A DNA stretch of 64,000 nucleotides from Phaeodactylum tricornutum CCAP 1055/1 (GCF_000150955.2 NC_011693.1:310001-374000), one strand, 5' to 3'; positions 1 through 10,686 are shown, counted from the first letter of the stretch. The notes: a model not told the origin generated them from the letters alone. Program-made: numbers and translations.

Positions 1-879
1 GAAGTAGTTTCAGTCGGTATGAATCTATTTGATCGCTATCTAGCTGCCGGCTCACCTGCTTCATCGAGTCAGAATAAAACACGCTTTTACTGCCTTTGCC
101 CGACTTGCAAGCGATATATTGATGGTCGCACCTACCAGCTGGCTGCTATGACTTGCCTCTACCTGGGGATCAAGCTTCAATCCGAAACCGTTACAGACAA
201 CACTTACTCAAAACGACGACGTTTCCGACTCACCTCATTTGTGGACCTGTCCCGTGGACTGTTCTGCACCCGAGATATAGCTGATATGGAACACGAAGTT
301 CTGAAGACTTTAAGCTGGAAGGTGTGCACTCCAACGCCGATGACATTTGTCTCCTATATCCTAACGCTGACACCCGTAACTTCCGACGTTCTCGAATCAC
401 ACGACAGCTCAGCCCTTGTACTCCATGTAGTTCAAGAACTCTCTCGATACTTGACAGAGCTCGCCGTATGTCTGGGAAGCGAGCTACCTCAATATCCTCC
501 GTCGCAAGTGGCGTTAGCTTCAATTTTGGTTTCAATGGACCTGTTGACGTTGGAGGCCATATCTATCCATGTTCGCGATTGTTTTGCAACCGCCGCCTTT
601 GCTTTGTGCGAATGCGACGGCGTCTGGGAGAGTATCCAGTATCTACGTCTTAAACTCCAGCAGTCTCTGTGGCCAGAAATGCTGTTTGATGCCTGTACAG
701 ACTTGGGTCATCCCATCTCGATTGCACGAAACAACGGCTTATTGGATATCGATCAGGTATATCGTGTCCAAAAACATGCAGCGGCCGCCCCCAACATCCT
801 TGCAGTAAGTCCTTTGCAGTCCCGGACCTTGAAAGATCTTTCTGCGTACGAGGGATCCCCCGTCAGCGTTGCTCTCTGA
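1..879 (+). CDS. Cyclin, 5' partial
   Basis: A cyclin-fold protein that would bind and activate a cyclin-dependent kinase. The frame is open from base 1, so the N-terminus lies outside the window. The first visible residues (VVSVGMNLFDRYL) match the classic cyclin-box helix with the conserved MNxxDR. This is followed by QLAAMTCLYLGIKLQSE, a stretch of basic residues and the FCTRDIADMEHEVLKTLSW helix, which is the end of the first cyclin fold. A second, weaker all-helical fold follows (PMTFVSYIL onward, then QYPPSQVALASILVSM). The pattern fits the large diatom-specific cyclin (dsCYC) group, but the subclass cannot be fixed without the N-terminus. No intron is needed in the visible part. Confidence 0.85.
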   Translation, partial: EVVSVGMNLFDRYLAAGSPASSSQNKTRFYCLCPTCKRYIDGRTYQLAAMTCLYLGIKLQSETVTDNTYSKRRRFRLTSFVDLSRGLFCTRDIADMEHEVLKTLSWKVCTPTPMTFVSYILTLTPVTSDVLESHDSSALVLHVVQELSRYLTELAVCLGSELPQYPPSQVALASILVSMDLLTLEAISIHVRDCFATAAFALCECDGVWESIQYLRLKLQQSLWPEMLFDACTDLGHPISIARNNGLLDIDQVYRVQKHAAAAPNILAVSPLQSRTLKDLSAYEGSPVSVAL

Positions 880-1742
880 TTCCCTGTAACCCATTGTGTC
901 CAATGGATGCAACGAATATACATGTTTATTGTGATTCGAAGCCAAACTCTGCATATCTACCTATGAAACACATTGCCCTGCTTCATGTTGAACCGTCAAT
1001 TTGGACTATTACAAAACAAATATATGCAATATTTTTAGCTAAACCCGTTCAAATATAGTCGCTACAAAAATGGATGCTACATATTCTCAACGATTGTTAC
1101 GAGATCGAGTAATCGATCAGTGAGGAAATTGCGATGCCTCCCTGGACGCGGAAGCGAGTTATTGGTAGTCTTCAATTGGAAGCAGTGACAAGACAGGGAT
1201 TTGCTTTACAGTTGGAAAATAGTCCGTCTCTACTAGAGATCGAAAGGAAAACCTGGGCTTACAGATGCTGTGCGACATCTAGGTGGAGGTCAAGCGCACA
1301 CGGAGAGTTTTCGGAGTGTCCTTCTCAGAAAAAATGAGATATACCAGGAATCTTCTTTAGAGATCGGAGACGACCAACGGAAAGTAATATAGTCCACATC
1401 CAAGACTCCTTTTATCCTTTGGCTACGCATAGGACATTACAAAGAAACCGACGATAAGGGTCACTTTAAGAAGCGATTAATTTTGTAAAAAAATACCTAT
1501 ATGCTATGCAAAGCTTCGAAACATGTTTTCCGGACTCATCAATTTATAATACAGCCCCTCGGACGGCAATTCCTTTTTGAGTTCGAAGTTGTGGCGCTGG
1601 GCTTCCAAACCAATCAGACTCCTATACTTTGCAGCAATGGCGATCAACATAGGTGTTGTTCGACTGTAAGGAAGGAGCTTGGTATGAGAAAATCATAAAA
1701 ATATATATTCAACAAACGAAAGCGATCTTAACGGTGGGAAGT
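880..1742. other. Intergenic, no gene seen
   Basis: Convergent gap between the cyclin and the deaminase/oxygenase gene. It is AT-richer than its neighbours and holds only short random frames (for example 1134-1337), none with recognisable content. Confidence 0.5.
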
Positions 1743-3388
1743 CTACTTCTTATCGAAGTTGCTACGAATTCGCGAAAGTATGTAGTCGCCAGCCGTAATC
1801 GGTTCCGACTCCTTGCTTTCAATCAGAGCCTTCTTGTCGGACTGGGCGAAAAATGCGATGGAATATCTCGATTTGGACGCATCGGGTGGTAGACGTACGC
1901 GGTGCAGGTTGCTGAAGAGCTTGCCGTCGCTCCAACGTGCCAGCATATCACCCACGTTGATGGCGATCCCTCCTTCCACTGGATTCACGGCTGTCCAGTA
2001 CATGGAAGCGGGGTCGCCTGTCCGTGGATTGGCACAGCATTCCAAACCATTCTGTCCCATTTGTTGATAGAGTAACGTTACGTTGTCCCAATCGGTGTGC
2101 GGTCCCGCCCGCCAATAGCCATCGTCAATGAGCTTGGCCGTGGTGTCACTATCCAGTGGGGGATAATGCAAGAATCGTAAGGTACACTGCCCGTCTTCTT
2201 CCCAAAGCGTGTGCGAATTCGCCAGCGTTTCCGGTTCCACATGGGGAATCGCTTGGGGTTGCAACAGGTTCAAAATTCGCTTGGCCAACTGGTGCGATGC
2301 TTCGAGCAATGCATCGGCACTCTTGTGGAATTCGTCCGACGGCCAGCGATCGTCCATACAGCCTTGGCGGGCCGTGATTTGTAGTGATTCCTTTTGGTCC
2401 GCTACGCCGGTACTCGGGCGGACCTGGGCAAAGTACTCGAAACCCGAGTTGATACTCATATCCAGAGGTGATTGTGCTTTCTTGTCTTCGAGCGGCTGCG
2501 CAAAGAAAGTTTCCGAGGCGCCAAAGGCTCCGTCAATAATGGATTGGTCGATTCCGTGACCAACCACGCAGAAGAAACCAACCTCCATGGCCGCTTGCCA
2601 CAGTTTCTCGGCGACTTGCTCGTCCGTGCCAACGGAGAGATCAATGACCGGCACGACACCGTCGTCGACGACCTTGGCGGACCCCAAGCCGCTTTTCAGT
2701 AGGGCGGCCTCGACCGCAATATCTAGATCCGCCTGGGTGACGGGGGGAAATTCCGCAGTAGTAGGGACCGGTGCATTCTTCCAGACACCGGAATCGACAT
2801 GAACCTGTAGGGACTCTTCCGCCAGCAAGGGACCAAGACATTCCATTCGTCGCGCTCCCTTCGACGCCATTCCGTAGAGCGTGTCGACGGGTATGTCAAA
2901 GCCGCCCGGACCGCTCAAGGCCTCTAACTGTCGCGCCGAACATCCGTATACAACCTTGGAAACACCGCTCCAGTAAATCGCTCCCGCACACATGACACCT
3001 AACATGATATCCAAAGACCCCGACGTGAGCAAGACAAGAAAGTAAATATATAACATTAGTCACGCCGTTAATCTGACACATTTGACACGTCTGTATTGCA
3101 CTCACACGGCTCGGTACTGGTGTAGAGGACGGCGTTGGATCGTTCTTCCGCGGTGAGTTTGCTGGTGAAGAGTCGAACGAGTTCCATTTCGGCGTGTCGG
3201 GTGACGTCGCCCGTTCCACCCCCTCGTTTGGCAGCCGCCGGACACTGATTGTGAGCTCGTGCGACGATGACACTGTCGATAGCCAAGACGGCCCCAAAGG
3301 GCATTTTCCCTTCGGATGTCGCCGCCGCCGCTTCGGCAATCGCCTCCCGCATACAAGCCTCGTCGTCACGTTGGCTAGAATCCGGCAT
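1743..3388 (-). CDS. Nucleoside deaminase / 2OG-Fe(II) oxygenase fusion
   Basis: Two exons (3388-3106 and 2998-1743, complement) joined across a 107-bp intron with a GTGAGT donor. The splice restores the zinc motif PCVMCAGAIYW and gives 512 residues. The N-terminal part (1 to about 165) is a CMP/dCMP-deaminase fold: H65-A-E67 and P94-C95-V-M-C98 are the zinc ligands and proton-shuttling Glu, and the tail resembles bacterial and plant guanine deaminases. The C-terminal part (about 205-512) is an isopenicillin-N-synthase-like oxygenase: H395-x-D397 and H460 bind Fe(II), R472-x-S binds 2-oxoglutarate, and GFFCVVGHGI is the usual early motif. An upstream in-frame TTG (3442) was rejected in favour of the ATG at 3388. 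Each half looks catalytically intact. The substrate is unknown; a purine/pyrimidine salvage or base-modification role is inference. Confidence 0.85.
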
Positions 3389-3898
3389 GATACGGCTCCC
3401 AACCCTGAAAAGTGAATGGCTAGTCTTTTGCCTGTGGGGCAATCCTCACGCTCACGGAAATGGGGAAGCTTGTGCTGACTGTAAGGAAGGAACGCAAGAG
3501 CACGGACGTCGGTTGTCAGTGTCAACCCGAAGGCACCGGGGACCATCCAATGGTACCTCCTCGAGCGATGCGCGACGTTCCGAGAAGCTGTTCGCTCCAA
3601 CCCGAAATTCGGAAAGATCCGCGGAATTTGTTCGAATTTCAAACCGTGCTTCCCGTTTTGGGTCGAGAAGACAAGTCACTTGCGCTGTCAAACACAGCGA
3701 GTCGATCTTTTCCGTCTGTCTATCCGTCACGGACGGATCCCTCTTATATCCGGGTTCTAAAGAAACCGTCAAATCCGATTTGACTGTGACTGTGACTGCC
3801 TCGTCGTGGTGTGCAAAACGCAAACTCCATCGACCGCTTGCATCGAATTCTCTTTCTGCAGTTCCGTAAGATCCAACTCACAGTCATTCAAACCGAGC
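3389..3898. promoter_or_regulatory. Divergent promoter region
   Basis: About 510 bp between the outward-facing ATGs of the deaminase/oxygenase and the carboxypeptidase, so it must hold both 5' UTRs and promoters. No canonical TATA box or other site was identified. A short alternating TGTGAC run lies near 3783-3798. Confidence 0.4.
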
Positions 3899-5461
3899 AT
3901 GATGCAATTTCGTTCATCAACATTTGTAGCCTTCTTCGTGTCCAAATTGGCGTTCGCGTTGGCGTGCTTGGGCTCCTCCAATCCCGATTTTGTCTCGCGT
4001 CTGCCGGGGTTCAATCAGCCCTTGCCGTCACCGTGGTATTCCGGCTTTGTCGAGTATGAACTCGAGGGCCGCACGGTCCACACACATTACGTCCTCGTCG
4101 AGGCTGAAGAAGACTTCCATAAGAACAAGCCTTTAATTTACTGGAGCAATGGTGGTCCCGGTGCGAGCTCTCTCTTCGGACTCTTGACGGAACTAGGGCC
4201 GTTGCTCTTCAGCGACGAATCACTCCACACTGCCGAGTACGAAGCCACGGGAATTCCTACACCCATTTACAACCCGTGCGCGTGGACAAGGCTGGGACAT
4301 GTTTTGATTATCGATCAACCCGCTCCGGTAGGATTCAGCTACTGCAACGAAGACGTTGATTCGCATTCCTGCGCTGGATTGGCCTGGACGGACGAACTCG
4401 CGGCGGAAAACGCTCATCTGGCGCTCTTGGCCTTTCACGAAAAATTCCCATGCTACGGTACCAACGAGCTCTATCTGACCGGAGAATCCTATGCTGGCAT
4501 CTACATTCCCACGCTCGCACGGCGAATTTTGGAAGATCCGGAAAATCACATTCCGTTGAAAGGATTGGCCGTCGGTGACGGATGTCTCGGAACCGAAACT
4601 TCCATCTGTGGTGATCTTTCCAATCCCGATGCGATTGATATTTGGAATATTTTATTTCTCGCGGGTCACGGTCAAATGCCCATGGCAACCTTTCAGGAAG
4701 TCATGCACGCTTGCCGTCCACACAAACATCCTTTGTCGCCTCAGTCAGCGTCCTCAGCGGACGATTTTTCGAGCAATGAGGAGAATTATCGCTTTCTCAA
4801 GGACAGCGATATATGTCAAGCCGCCCTCGCCAAGGTAGATCGTCAAGTAGGTGGCTACTACGGATATTCCTTGTACGATGAATGCACGTACAGCGGTGGT
4901 CTTCTCGGAGGAGCACTGAACGATTACCCCTGCGGAGGCGACGCTGTCATGCAACATTATCTTAGCTTGCCAGTGGTCAAGGAAGCCCTGCACGTGACCA
5001 ACGCAACTTTCTTTTCCGTCGACAATGCCGACGGCGATTTCGACTACACCCCCACCGAACCAGATTTGAGCGGCTTTTACCGAAGCATCAATGGGAAAAT
5101 TCGCGTGCTGGTGTACAACGGCGACACCGATCCGGCCATTACGTCTTTTGCCGCCCAAAATTGGACGACTCATCTACATTTCACGGAAACGCAAGAATGG
5201 CGACCGTGGACGGTGGATGGATGTAGGCGTATGGGTGGTTACGTGACCCGCTACGACGGAGATTTTGATTTCCTCACCATCCGGGGTGCCGGGCACATGG
5301 TGCCGACCTACAAGGCCGCTGCGACGTTTACTTTTATGCGGGCATGGATTGAAGACAAGGACTACCCTGCCTTCAGCAAAGATTGTGAGGCACCCAATGC
5401 AGTCAATGTGTTGCAGGATGCAACACAAGTGCAGGTTGAGGAGCATAGGCACTTGCGGTAA
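3899..5461 (+). CDS. Serine carboxypeptidase (S10)
   Basis: A secreted or vacuolar serine carboxypeptidase that removes C-terminal amino acids from peptides. Counting from the ATG at 3899 (520 residues), a signal peptide (MMQFRSSTFVAFFVSKLAFALA) is followed by the oxyanion motif NGGPGAS (about 84-90). The nucleophile S197 lies in GESYAGI, the Asp motif in VLVYNGDTD, and the catalytic His in RGAGHMVP near 466. All three triad positions are present and the length is normal for the family. A longer reading from GTG at 3806 would hide the signal peptide, so it was rejected. A second ATG directly follows (3902). Plant S10 members can also act as acyltransferases; the sequence does not exclude this. 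Confidence 0.93.
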   Translation: MMQFRSSTFVAFFVSKLAFALACLGSSNPDFVSRLPGFNQPLPSPWYSGFVEYELEGRTVHTHYVLVEAEEDFHKNKPLIYWSNGGPGASSLFGLLTELGPLLFSDESLHTAEYEATGIPTPIYNPCAWTRLGHVLIIDQPAPVGFSYCNEDVDSHSCAGLAWTDELAAENAHLALLAFHEKFPCYGTNELYLTGESYAGIYIPTLARRILEDPENHIPLKGLAVGDGCLGTETSICGDLSNPDAIDIWNILFLAGHGQMPMATFQEVMHACRPHKHPLSPQSASSADDFSSNEENYRFLKDSDICQAALAKVDRQVGGYYGYSLYDECTYSGGLLGGALNDYPCGGDAVMQHYLSLPVVKEALHVTNATFFSVDNADGDFDYTPTEPDLSGFYRSINGKIRVLVYNGDTDPAITSFAAQNWTTHLHFTETQEWRPWTVDGCRRMGGYVTRYDGDFDFLTIRGAGHMVPTYKAAATFTFMRAWIEDKDYPAFSKDCEAPNAVNVLQDATQVQVEEHRHLR

Positions 5462-5661
5462 CACCCGATGAAGTTGTCTACATGTAAGCTTCCGCTGGGA
5501 TATACCGAACAATGTTTCTTGAGCGCAAATGTAGTGATGAGTGTTGCAGGAATTTAGGTTCTCGGAAAAGGATTAGCATCTATGTGTAAAAAATGTGTTC
5601 CGTGCAGCATGGCGGGACACTCGCAAGGAAATGAAGATGGCAATTGAATGCTACATAGACA

Positions 5662-7161
5662 CTAAACCAACTCCGTCCCCTCATGTCCTTGCCCTTTCCT
5701 CACTTGTTCCAATGCGTGCGCTCGCAAGGTAAAGAGGACACGTAGAAATTCTGGTAGTGTCACGCGCTCCTCCGAGCGGAGAATTTCCCGATGCAGCCAG
5801 ATTTGCCGGACGATGCTTTCCACCTCCGACGTCGACGGTGTCGGTAGCGGGTTCGCACCGCCTGTGAACGCGTAGGTAATGGCCCGTTGAGTGTCGGCCA
5901 GCGACAACGTTTCTTGCTGAGATCGATCAAAGGCGTAAAAGAAACGCCGACCAAACAGAAGAGTTTCGTTCGTCAGCGCGGAACCGGCTTGTTGTTGCAA
6001 AGCACGAATTTCGGACGCTTCCTGAGGACTTAGTGGGTGAGATTTTTCGGCCCAGTCCAACTGCTCATTGACCACGTGCCAAGTTTCCACCAACACGTGC
6101 CAATCGTACAGAATATGGGCGACCATACCGGGAAGTAGACTTCCACCGGCCAGCACGTACAGGGCACCGTACCAAAGGCCGTTGAGAGCTTGCAAGCTGC
6201 CGATGAGAACATTTTCTCCAGCTTTGGATTGGTGGTGTGTATGGCATAGACCAAACAAGAACGCTTGACCAATCAAGGCCAGTGGAACGGAATGAGTTAA
6301 GGACACCAAAGCCAACGGAATCCAAAGTCGAAAGACGACTTCTTCGGTGATACTGGTGAGTAGCGTCAGAACCAGACTCTGACAAAGCACATCCGCGGTA
6401 CTCGTTGTGGGGTGAGTAATTGACGTGCCCTGACACTCCAATAGGCTGTTCGATACATCCAGTCGCCGACGGCGTCCAAAGAGTGTGACCACCATGTTGT
6501 GTGTAGAAAAATTGACGTAACTGGCGGCGCGTGCATCGGAAGATTCGACTTTATGACCCAAAAGAATCATGGGAACGGCGGCGACAACCCCCCAAAGCCA
6601 GGGATTCTCGGGAAGCAAGGCAACGGTGCCATCCGTAGCGGTCCAAAGGGGCAGAGAGATTCCACTGTCAACGATCAAGTCCACTCCACAGACCAAAGCA
6701 ATGGCGGTAGAGAAGGCTAGCAAGGCTGCTTGGGACAAGCACAGATTTCGAATCATGGGTAGGTTCATACCGCTATATCTAGATGTTGTCCGGGAAAGAG
6801 TGTTGGCAGCTTCCGGGCGGGACACCGTAGAGTCGGAAGAATACTGATCTTCATGGATAGCTCGATTGCGATAGAACAAGGGCTTTCTACTGCTGCGGCT
6901 CTTTTGCGTATGCTGCTGACTAGGAGTGCTCTGTGGCGATGAGGACGAGGGTGCAAAGGCAGCCTGGGAGGTAGTAGTAGTTCTACTGCTTTGAGCGTGT
7001 AAGAAAGGCCGTATGGACGACGATCGAGGCAGAGGAGCGGCAAATCCCGTCACGGGCTTGGATAACTCGCCGATCAGGTACCCCAGGACTAGGTAGAGTG
7101 GGGCTAATCGCCGACGTGACCAGAGGAGCGGTGGATGCCGATGGAGATCCGACGGCAACAT
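5662..7161 (-). CDS. Plastid CPBP-family membrane protease with EF-hand-like tail
   Basis: 499 residues from an ATG at 7161, single exon. The N-terminus is a signal anchor (LAPLYLVLGYLIGEL) followed by KPVTG-FAAP, an ASAFAP-type motif with F at +1, then a Ser/Arg-rich transit peptide, so import into the complex plastid is expected. The membrane core carries the CPBP (Rce1/CAAX protease-like) signature: E273-E274-V-V-F-R278, FLFGLCH with H307, and H349-I-L-Y-D353. These are the presumed metal-dependent active-site residues. From about 395 a soluble tail has two EF-hand-like helix-loop stretches (FYAFDRSQQETLSLADTQ and a second near 450). Calcium control is inference, since the loops are not perfect EF-hands. 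It is convergent with the carboxypeptidase, with 200 bp between stops. Confidence 0.85.
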   Translation of the reverse strand: MLPSDLHRHPPLLWSRRRLAPLYLVLGYLIGELSKPVTGFAAPLPRSSSIRPFLHAQSSRTTTTSQAAFAPSSSSPQSTPSQQHTQKSRSSRKPLFYRNRAIHEDQYSSDSTVSRPEAANTLSRTTSRYSGMNLPMIRNLCLSQAALLAFSTAIALVCGVDLIVDSGISLPLWTATDGTVALLPENPWLWGVVAAVPMILLGHKVESSDARAASYVNFSTHNMVVTLFGRRRRLDVSNSLLECQGTSITHPTTSTADVLCQSLVLTLLTSITEEVVFRLWIPLALVSLTHSVPLALIGQAFLFGLCHTHHQSKAGENVLIGSLQALNGLWYGALYVLAGGSLLPGMVAHILYDWHVLVETWHVVNEQLDWAEKSHPLSPQEASEIRALQQQAGSALTNETLLFGRRFFYAFDRSQQETLSLADTQRAITYAFTGGANPLPTPSTSEVESIVRQIWLHREILRSEERVTLPEFLRVLFTLRAHALEQVRKGQGHEGTELV

Positions 7162-8055
7162 CTCTCCAAACAGTAAAGTCAGTTCCTATCAATCGTTGTT
7201 TTTTCTTACAAACGAATGTAGTCACGGAGTGTTTTGTCGTTTCGTTGCTGTAAAAGAGTAATGTCTTCTGGTGAAGGGCTTTCCCGGACGTTCTCTTGCG
7301 TTCGATGATGTCGTGACATCCAGAAAATGCCATCAACGAAACCAACGATAAAAAGAGGGAGCCGAAACGGAAGCGAAGACTCGCGGAAATTTTACCGTGC
7401 GAAAATGTACGTTAGTGTAGATGGCCTCGCTCGCTTGCTTTTGGTTGGTGCGTTGGATGACACGGAATTGTCACAGGCTAGCCATCATCGCGCAAACGTT
7501 CAAAATGGACAGTGAACGTACAAACCTGACACCATTCTGACACCTAACCGCGAGCTCGATTGGTCGGATTCGTGATAAGATACCCGGAGCTGTGAGGGAG
7601 ATCACGTTCGGCTGGTTTCGGTCACGGGTGAAAGTAAATATCTAGTCCGTGTTCCATGCAAAATCCCAAAACCGGCTCACGCACCAGCTGCTTACGTGAT
7701 ATCGATACGACACACCCCTGTGGAATATATATAGCACGAATAGACTTTCCACGTTGAATTTCAGACTCTCGACTCGTGACTGTAAAGTTTCACTTCCCGT
7801 GTAACAAACCCAACACGAAAGGCAACCAACAACCGTCGAATCCAATATCCCACACTTGTTCGTTTGGAGATCGTCTACTAGGTACCAAGTAATCTTGTTG
7901 TGTTGGATCCTGTAGTGACCTTGCCCAGACTATCTTTCTAGAAAAGCGGCTGTCCTCTAGTTACTTGGTCAAGACGAGTAGGTGCGACACTGCGCTCCCT
8001 CGTCGGATCTTGACAACACATCCCGCACGCGTTGGTAACGAAAGATATCGACGCC
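7162..8055. other. Divergent intergenic region
   Basis: Nearly 900 bp between two outward genes, so it holds two promoters. A 62-codon ATG frame (7327-7515) has no recognisable features and is not called. No regulatory motif can be assigned with confidence. Confidence 0.4.
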
Positions 8056-10686
8056 ATGCGCTACCGGGCCCACCGACGGAACGACTTTGCACCGCTGAAT
8101 CGTTCGCAATCAGATTCGGCTCAAGATGGTGGTACTGCCTCTCCAAGACGGGCGAACAGCAAGGACGTGGAAGACACTACGGTGGCTTCGCTGGCGAGAG
8201 CTGCCAGCCACAGCAAGGAATCCAAACAATCCCGCCTTTCGTCCTTGAGCACCAGGTCGGTCACATCTTGGCGCGCAATTGCGCTCTGTTGGATCCCCAT
8301 CACCCTCGTCTACTTTACCGTTCTGCCATTCTTCGAAAGCAAGTATCGAATATTCCGGAGACACAACCGCAACGAAGTAGCCGTATTTTATCACTGGTCC
8401 GACGAAGAAACCAAGCCCGGATCCAAGAATACGACCCACGCGGAAGATGCCTTTCACCATCAGTTAGCACAAGTCGCGGAGGCCTCCAATCAATACAAAA
8501 TCCCCATGCGCCTCTACTACAGTACCTATACCTCCACTGCGACTGGGTTACCGACTACGCTACAGCAAGCCGACGTCCAAAGTAAGTGTCGACAGCTCAA
8601 TTTCAAAGGTTCGTGTTGGCACGTGGATCGGGTAGACCGTGACGTCAACGACAAGCGACCCGTCGATCACCTCGATACACTCCAGAATCTTTACGATTTT
8701 TGTCAACAGCATCCCGAGCAGATTGTTGTCTACTTGCATAATCAAGTGCAAGTACCGCAGCTCAACACGCCCGACCAACCATTCGATATCAGTGCCTTTC
8801 ACGTCGACACGTACCAACGTCACTTGACGTTGGCAGCCCTTTCATGCTTGCAATTGCTACGCGATGGTGGCTCGGCACAGTGCGATACCTGCGGTTTGCA
8901 ATTTTTCACGTCCTGGACGTGGTTCTATCCCGGTAACATGTGGTCCGCGCACTGCTCGTACGTGCGCCGACTACTGCCGCCCCGTGCATTCCACCAGGCC
9001 AGTATCGTCTTGATCCAAAAGGTTGTCTTGCTGCGATTCCGGCGCCAAATCCTGACGAATTCGTTCCGTGATGGCGTCACACTGGAGCAGTGGGGATTGG
9101 ATTCTCACGCCGCCGGACACTGGCTCGGCTCACACCCCATTTTGAAACCGTGTGACGTGTCCGTATCGGGAGACGTATGGAACTGGGCACAAAAGGAGGT
9201 TCACAAGGACTTTCGCGATTTTGTCGTGTCCCTTACCCCTCGACACCACCAGGCACCGTGGAATCACGATGCACAGGCGGTCGCGAAAATCAACTCCGAC
9301 AAACCGATTCGATTGCGCGAGTACTTCAATCACATGGCTGGACTGCTGACCAAATGGAGTGTTTGGTATCCCAGCGAAGTACCACCACAATCTTCCTGGG
9401 TTTGGGATTGGTTCGAAGACGGGGAATTTTGGAAACAAGCCGTAGCCATCTACGGGACGAATGCGGCCGAAAGGGTTACCCTTGGCAACGTAGAAACGAC
9501 TCATAACAACGGCCACTCCGTGGTATCCAAAGGATCGAGTACGCTAGGAAGTGCATGGACATCGTTTGCAACCAAACAAAGGCCGTCCTCTTTGAAAAGG
9601 ACAGTCGCCGACAATACGGATCTCGGAGGCACTGGCTTTCCTTGGATCCCGCCGTCCAGGGATCCCAACGCCAAACCTGTCATTTTTTACAATATATGGC
9701 TTCCGAAAGAACAACAAATAGCGGCTGTGAATCGAGTAAGAAAGCAGTTGGGGATCATTGAAAGCAATTTTGAGGGTCAGAGACCTGTTGTGTACTACAA
9801 TCATCTCGGAGACGGCCACTTCAATGCTCACGAACTTTGCAGTGAATACAACAGCGAGTGCATTCGTTTGAACGAATATCTTCCCAACCATCAAGGAGAG
9901 CTGTTCATTAGCATGCAGACCTATTGCCAACTGTACCCGCACGCCAAAGTCTCGTACATTTCAAATACCGTGGATCCCATCAAGGGAAACTTTACATACA
10001 ACAATGCGGAAATGCTTTGGCGGCACGCAACCAAGGCTGCCACCAGCGACAAATGCAAGCTTGAACCTGGAACTTGCAATGTTTGTGGCTTGTCCTTTTA
10101 CGCGCTCCCTTACTTTTTCTTTCTCGGACACATGTGGACAGCGCAATGTAGCTACGTGAATGATCTGATATCACCTCGCGAATTTGAAAAGCGGCAGACG
10201 GATACAGCGAGCAATGCAATGGTCGAATCGATTCGCAAACGTTTTACGACTTCGCTGTTTCCGCAAATGAACAAGGCTTATCTTGGCGTTGACGAATTCG
10301 CGATGGAACACTGGATCGGCAGCCATCCAGATGTTCGGCCCTGTGATCTTACCGGACAAGAAGCTGATTATTGGACTCGTGAAGAACGTGCTCCGACGCA
10401 GTTTTCTTGGGCAACAGCGCCTCGGCAAGCTTATGTGCCAAATTTGGACTATCCGTGGCGGGCGGATTGGGCAGTGGAGCTGCGCAACAACTCCAAGTAC
10501 TTGAGGCTTGAATACTACTTTATGACTGGTCTCTTCTATCGTTGGCGTGAACTGTATCAGCGATTCCCTTCGTCAGATTCTTGGGTGTACATGTGGTTTC
10601 CAGAGGGTCCGATTTTTGAAGAGGCGGTTCGGAATTATGGCGTGAAGTCCGCTTTGGAAGAGGTCACGAAAGAATTTCTTCCCTAG
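8056..10686 (+). CDS. Type II membrane protein with duplicated Cys-rich lumenal domain
   Basis: 876 residues from the ATG at 8056; an upstream in-frame TTG was rejected. A basic, Ser-rich cytosolic tail is followed by one membrane segment (about 72-93) and a large lumenal part, the topology of Golgi enzymes. The lumenal part holds two homologous copies. Each has a 'VVYYxH / VVYLHN' strand, a CDTCG or CNVCG pair, a 'GNMWSAHCSYV..LLPPR' or 'GHMWTAQCSYV..LISPR' block, and a 'HWLGSHP..KPCD' or 'HWIGSHP..RPCD' block. The combination CxxC, W-x-A-x-C-x-Y and H-W-x-G-S-H-P-x(4)-PCD recalls uncharacterised algal proteins described as glycosyltransferase-like. No DxD motif is obvious, so a glycosylation role is only a suggestion. 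Single exon. Confidence 0.72.
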   Translation: MRYRAHRRNDFAPLNRSQSDSAQDGGTASPRRANSKDVEDTTVASLARAASHSKESKQSRLSSLSTRSVTSWRAIALCWIPITLVYFTVLPFFESKYRIFRRHNRNEVAVFYHWSDEETKPGSKNTTHAEDAFHHQLAQVAEASNQYKIPMRLYYSTYTSTATGLPTTLQQADVQSKCRQLNFKGSCWHVDRVDRDVNDKRPVDHLDTLQNLYDFCQQHPEQIVVYLHNQVQVPQLNTPDQPFDISAFHVDTYQRHLTLAALSCLQLLRDGGSAQCDTCGLQFFTSWTWFYPGNMWSAHCSYVRRLLPPRAFHQASIVLIQKVVLLRFRRQILTNSFRDGVTLEQWGLDSHAAGHWLGSHPILKPCDVSVSGDVWNWAQKEVHKDFRDFVVSLTPRHHQAPWNHDAQAVAKINSDKPIRLREYFNHMAGLLTKWSVWYPSEVPPQSSWVWDWFEDGEFWKQAVAIYGTNAAERVTLGNVETTHNNGHSVVSKGSSTLGSAWTSFATKQRPSSLKRTVADNTDLGGTGFPWIPPSRDPNAKPVIFYNIWLPKEQQIAAVNRVRKQLGIIESNFEGQRPVVYYNHLGDGHFNAHELCSEYNSECIRLNEYLPNHQGELFISMQTYCQLYPHAKVSYISNTVDPIKGNFTYNNAEMLWRHATKAATSDKCKLEPGTCNVCGLSFYALPYFFFLGHMWTAQCSYVNDLISPREFEKRQTDTASNAMVESIRKRFTTSLFPQMNKAYLGVDEFAMEHWIGSHPDVRPCDLTGQEADYWTREERAPTQFSWATAPRQAYVPNLDYPWRADWAVELRNNSKYLRLEYYFMTGLFYRWRELYQRFPSSDSWVYMWFPEGPIFEEAVRNYGVKSALEEVTKEFLP

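Noticed and set aside
7327-7515. 62-codon ATG frame in a divergent promoter region
   Set aside because: Too short, with no signal, domain or neighbouring context.
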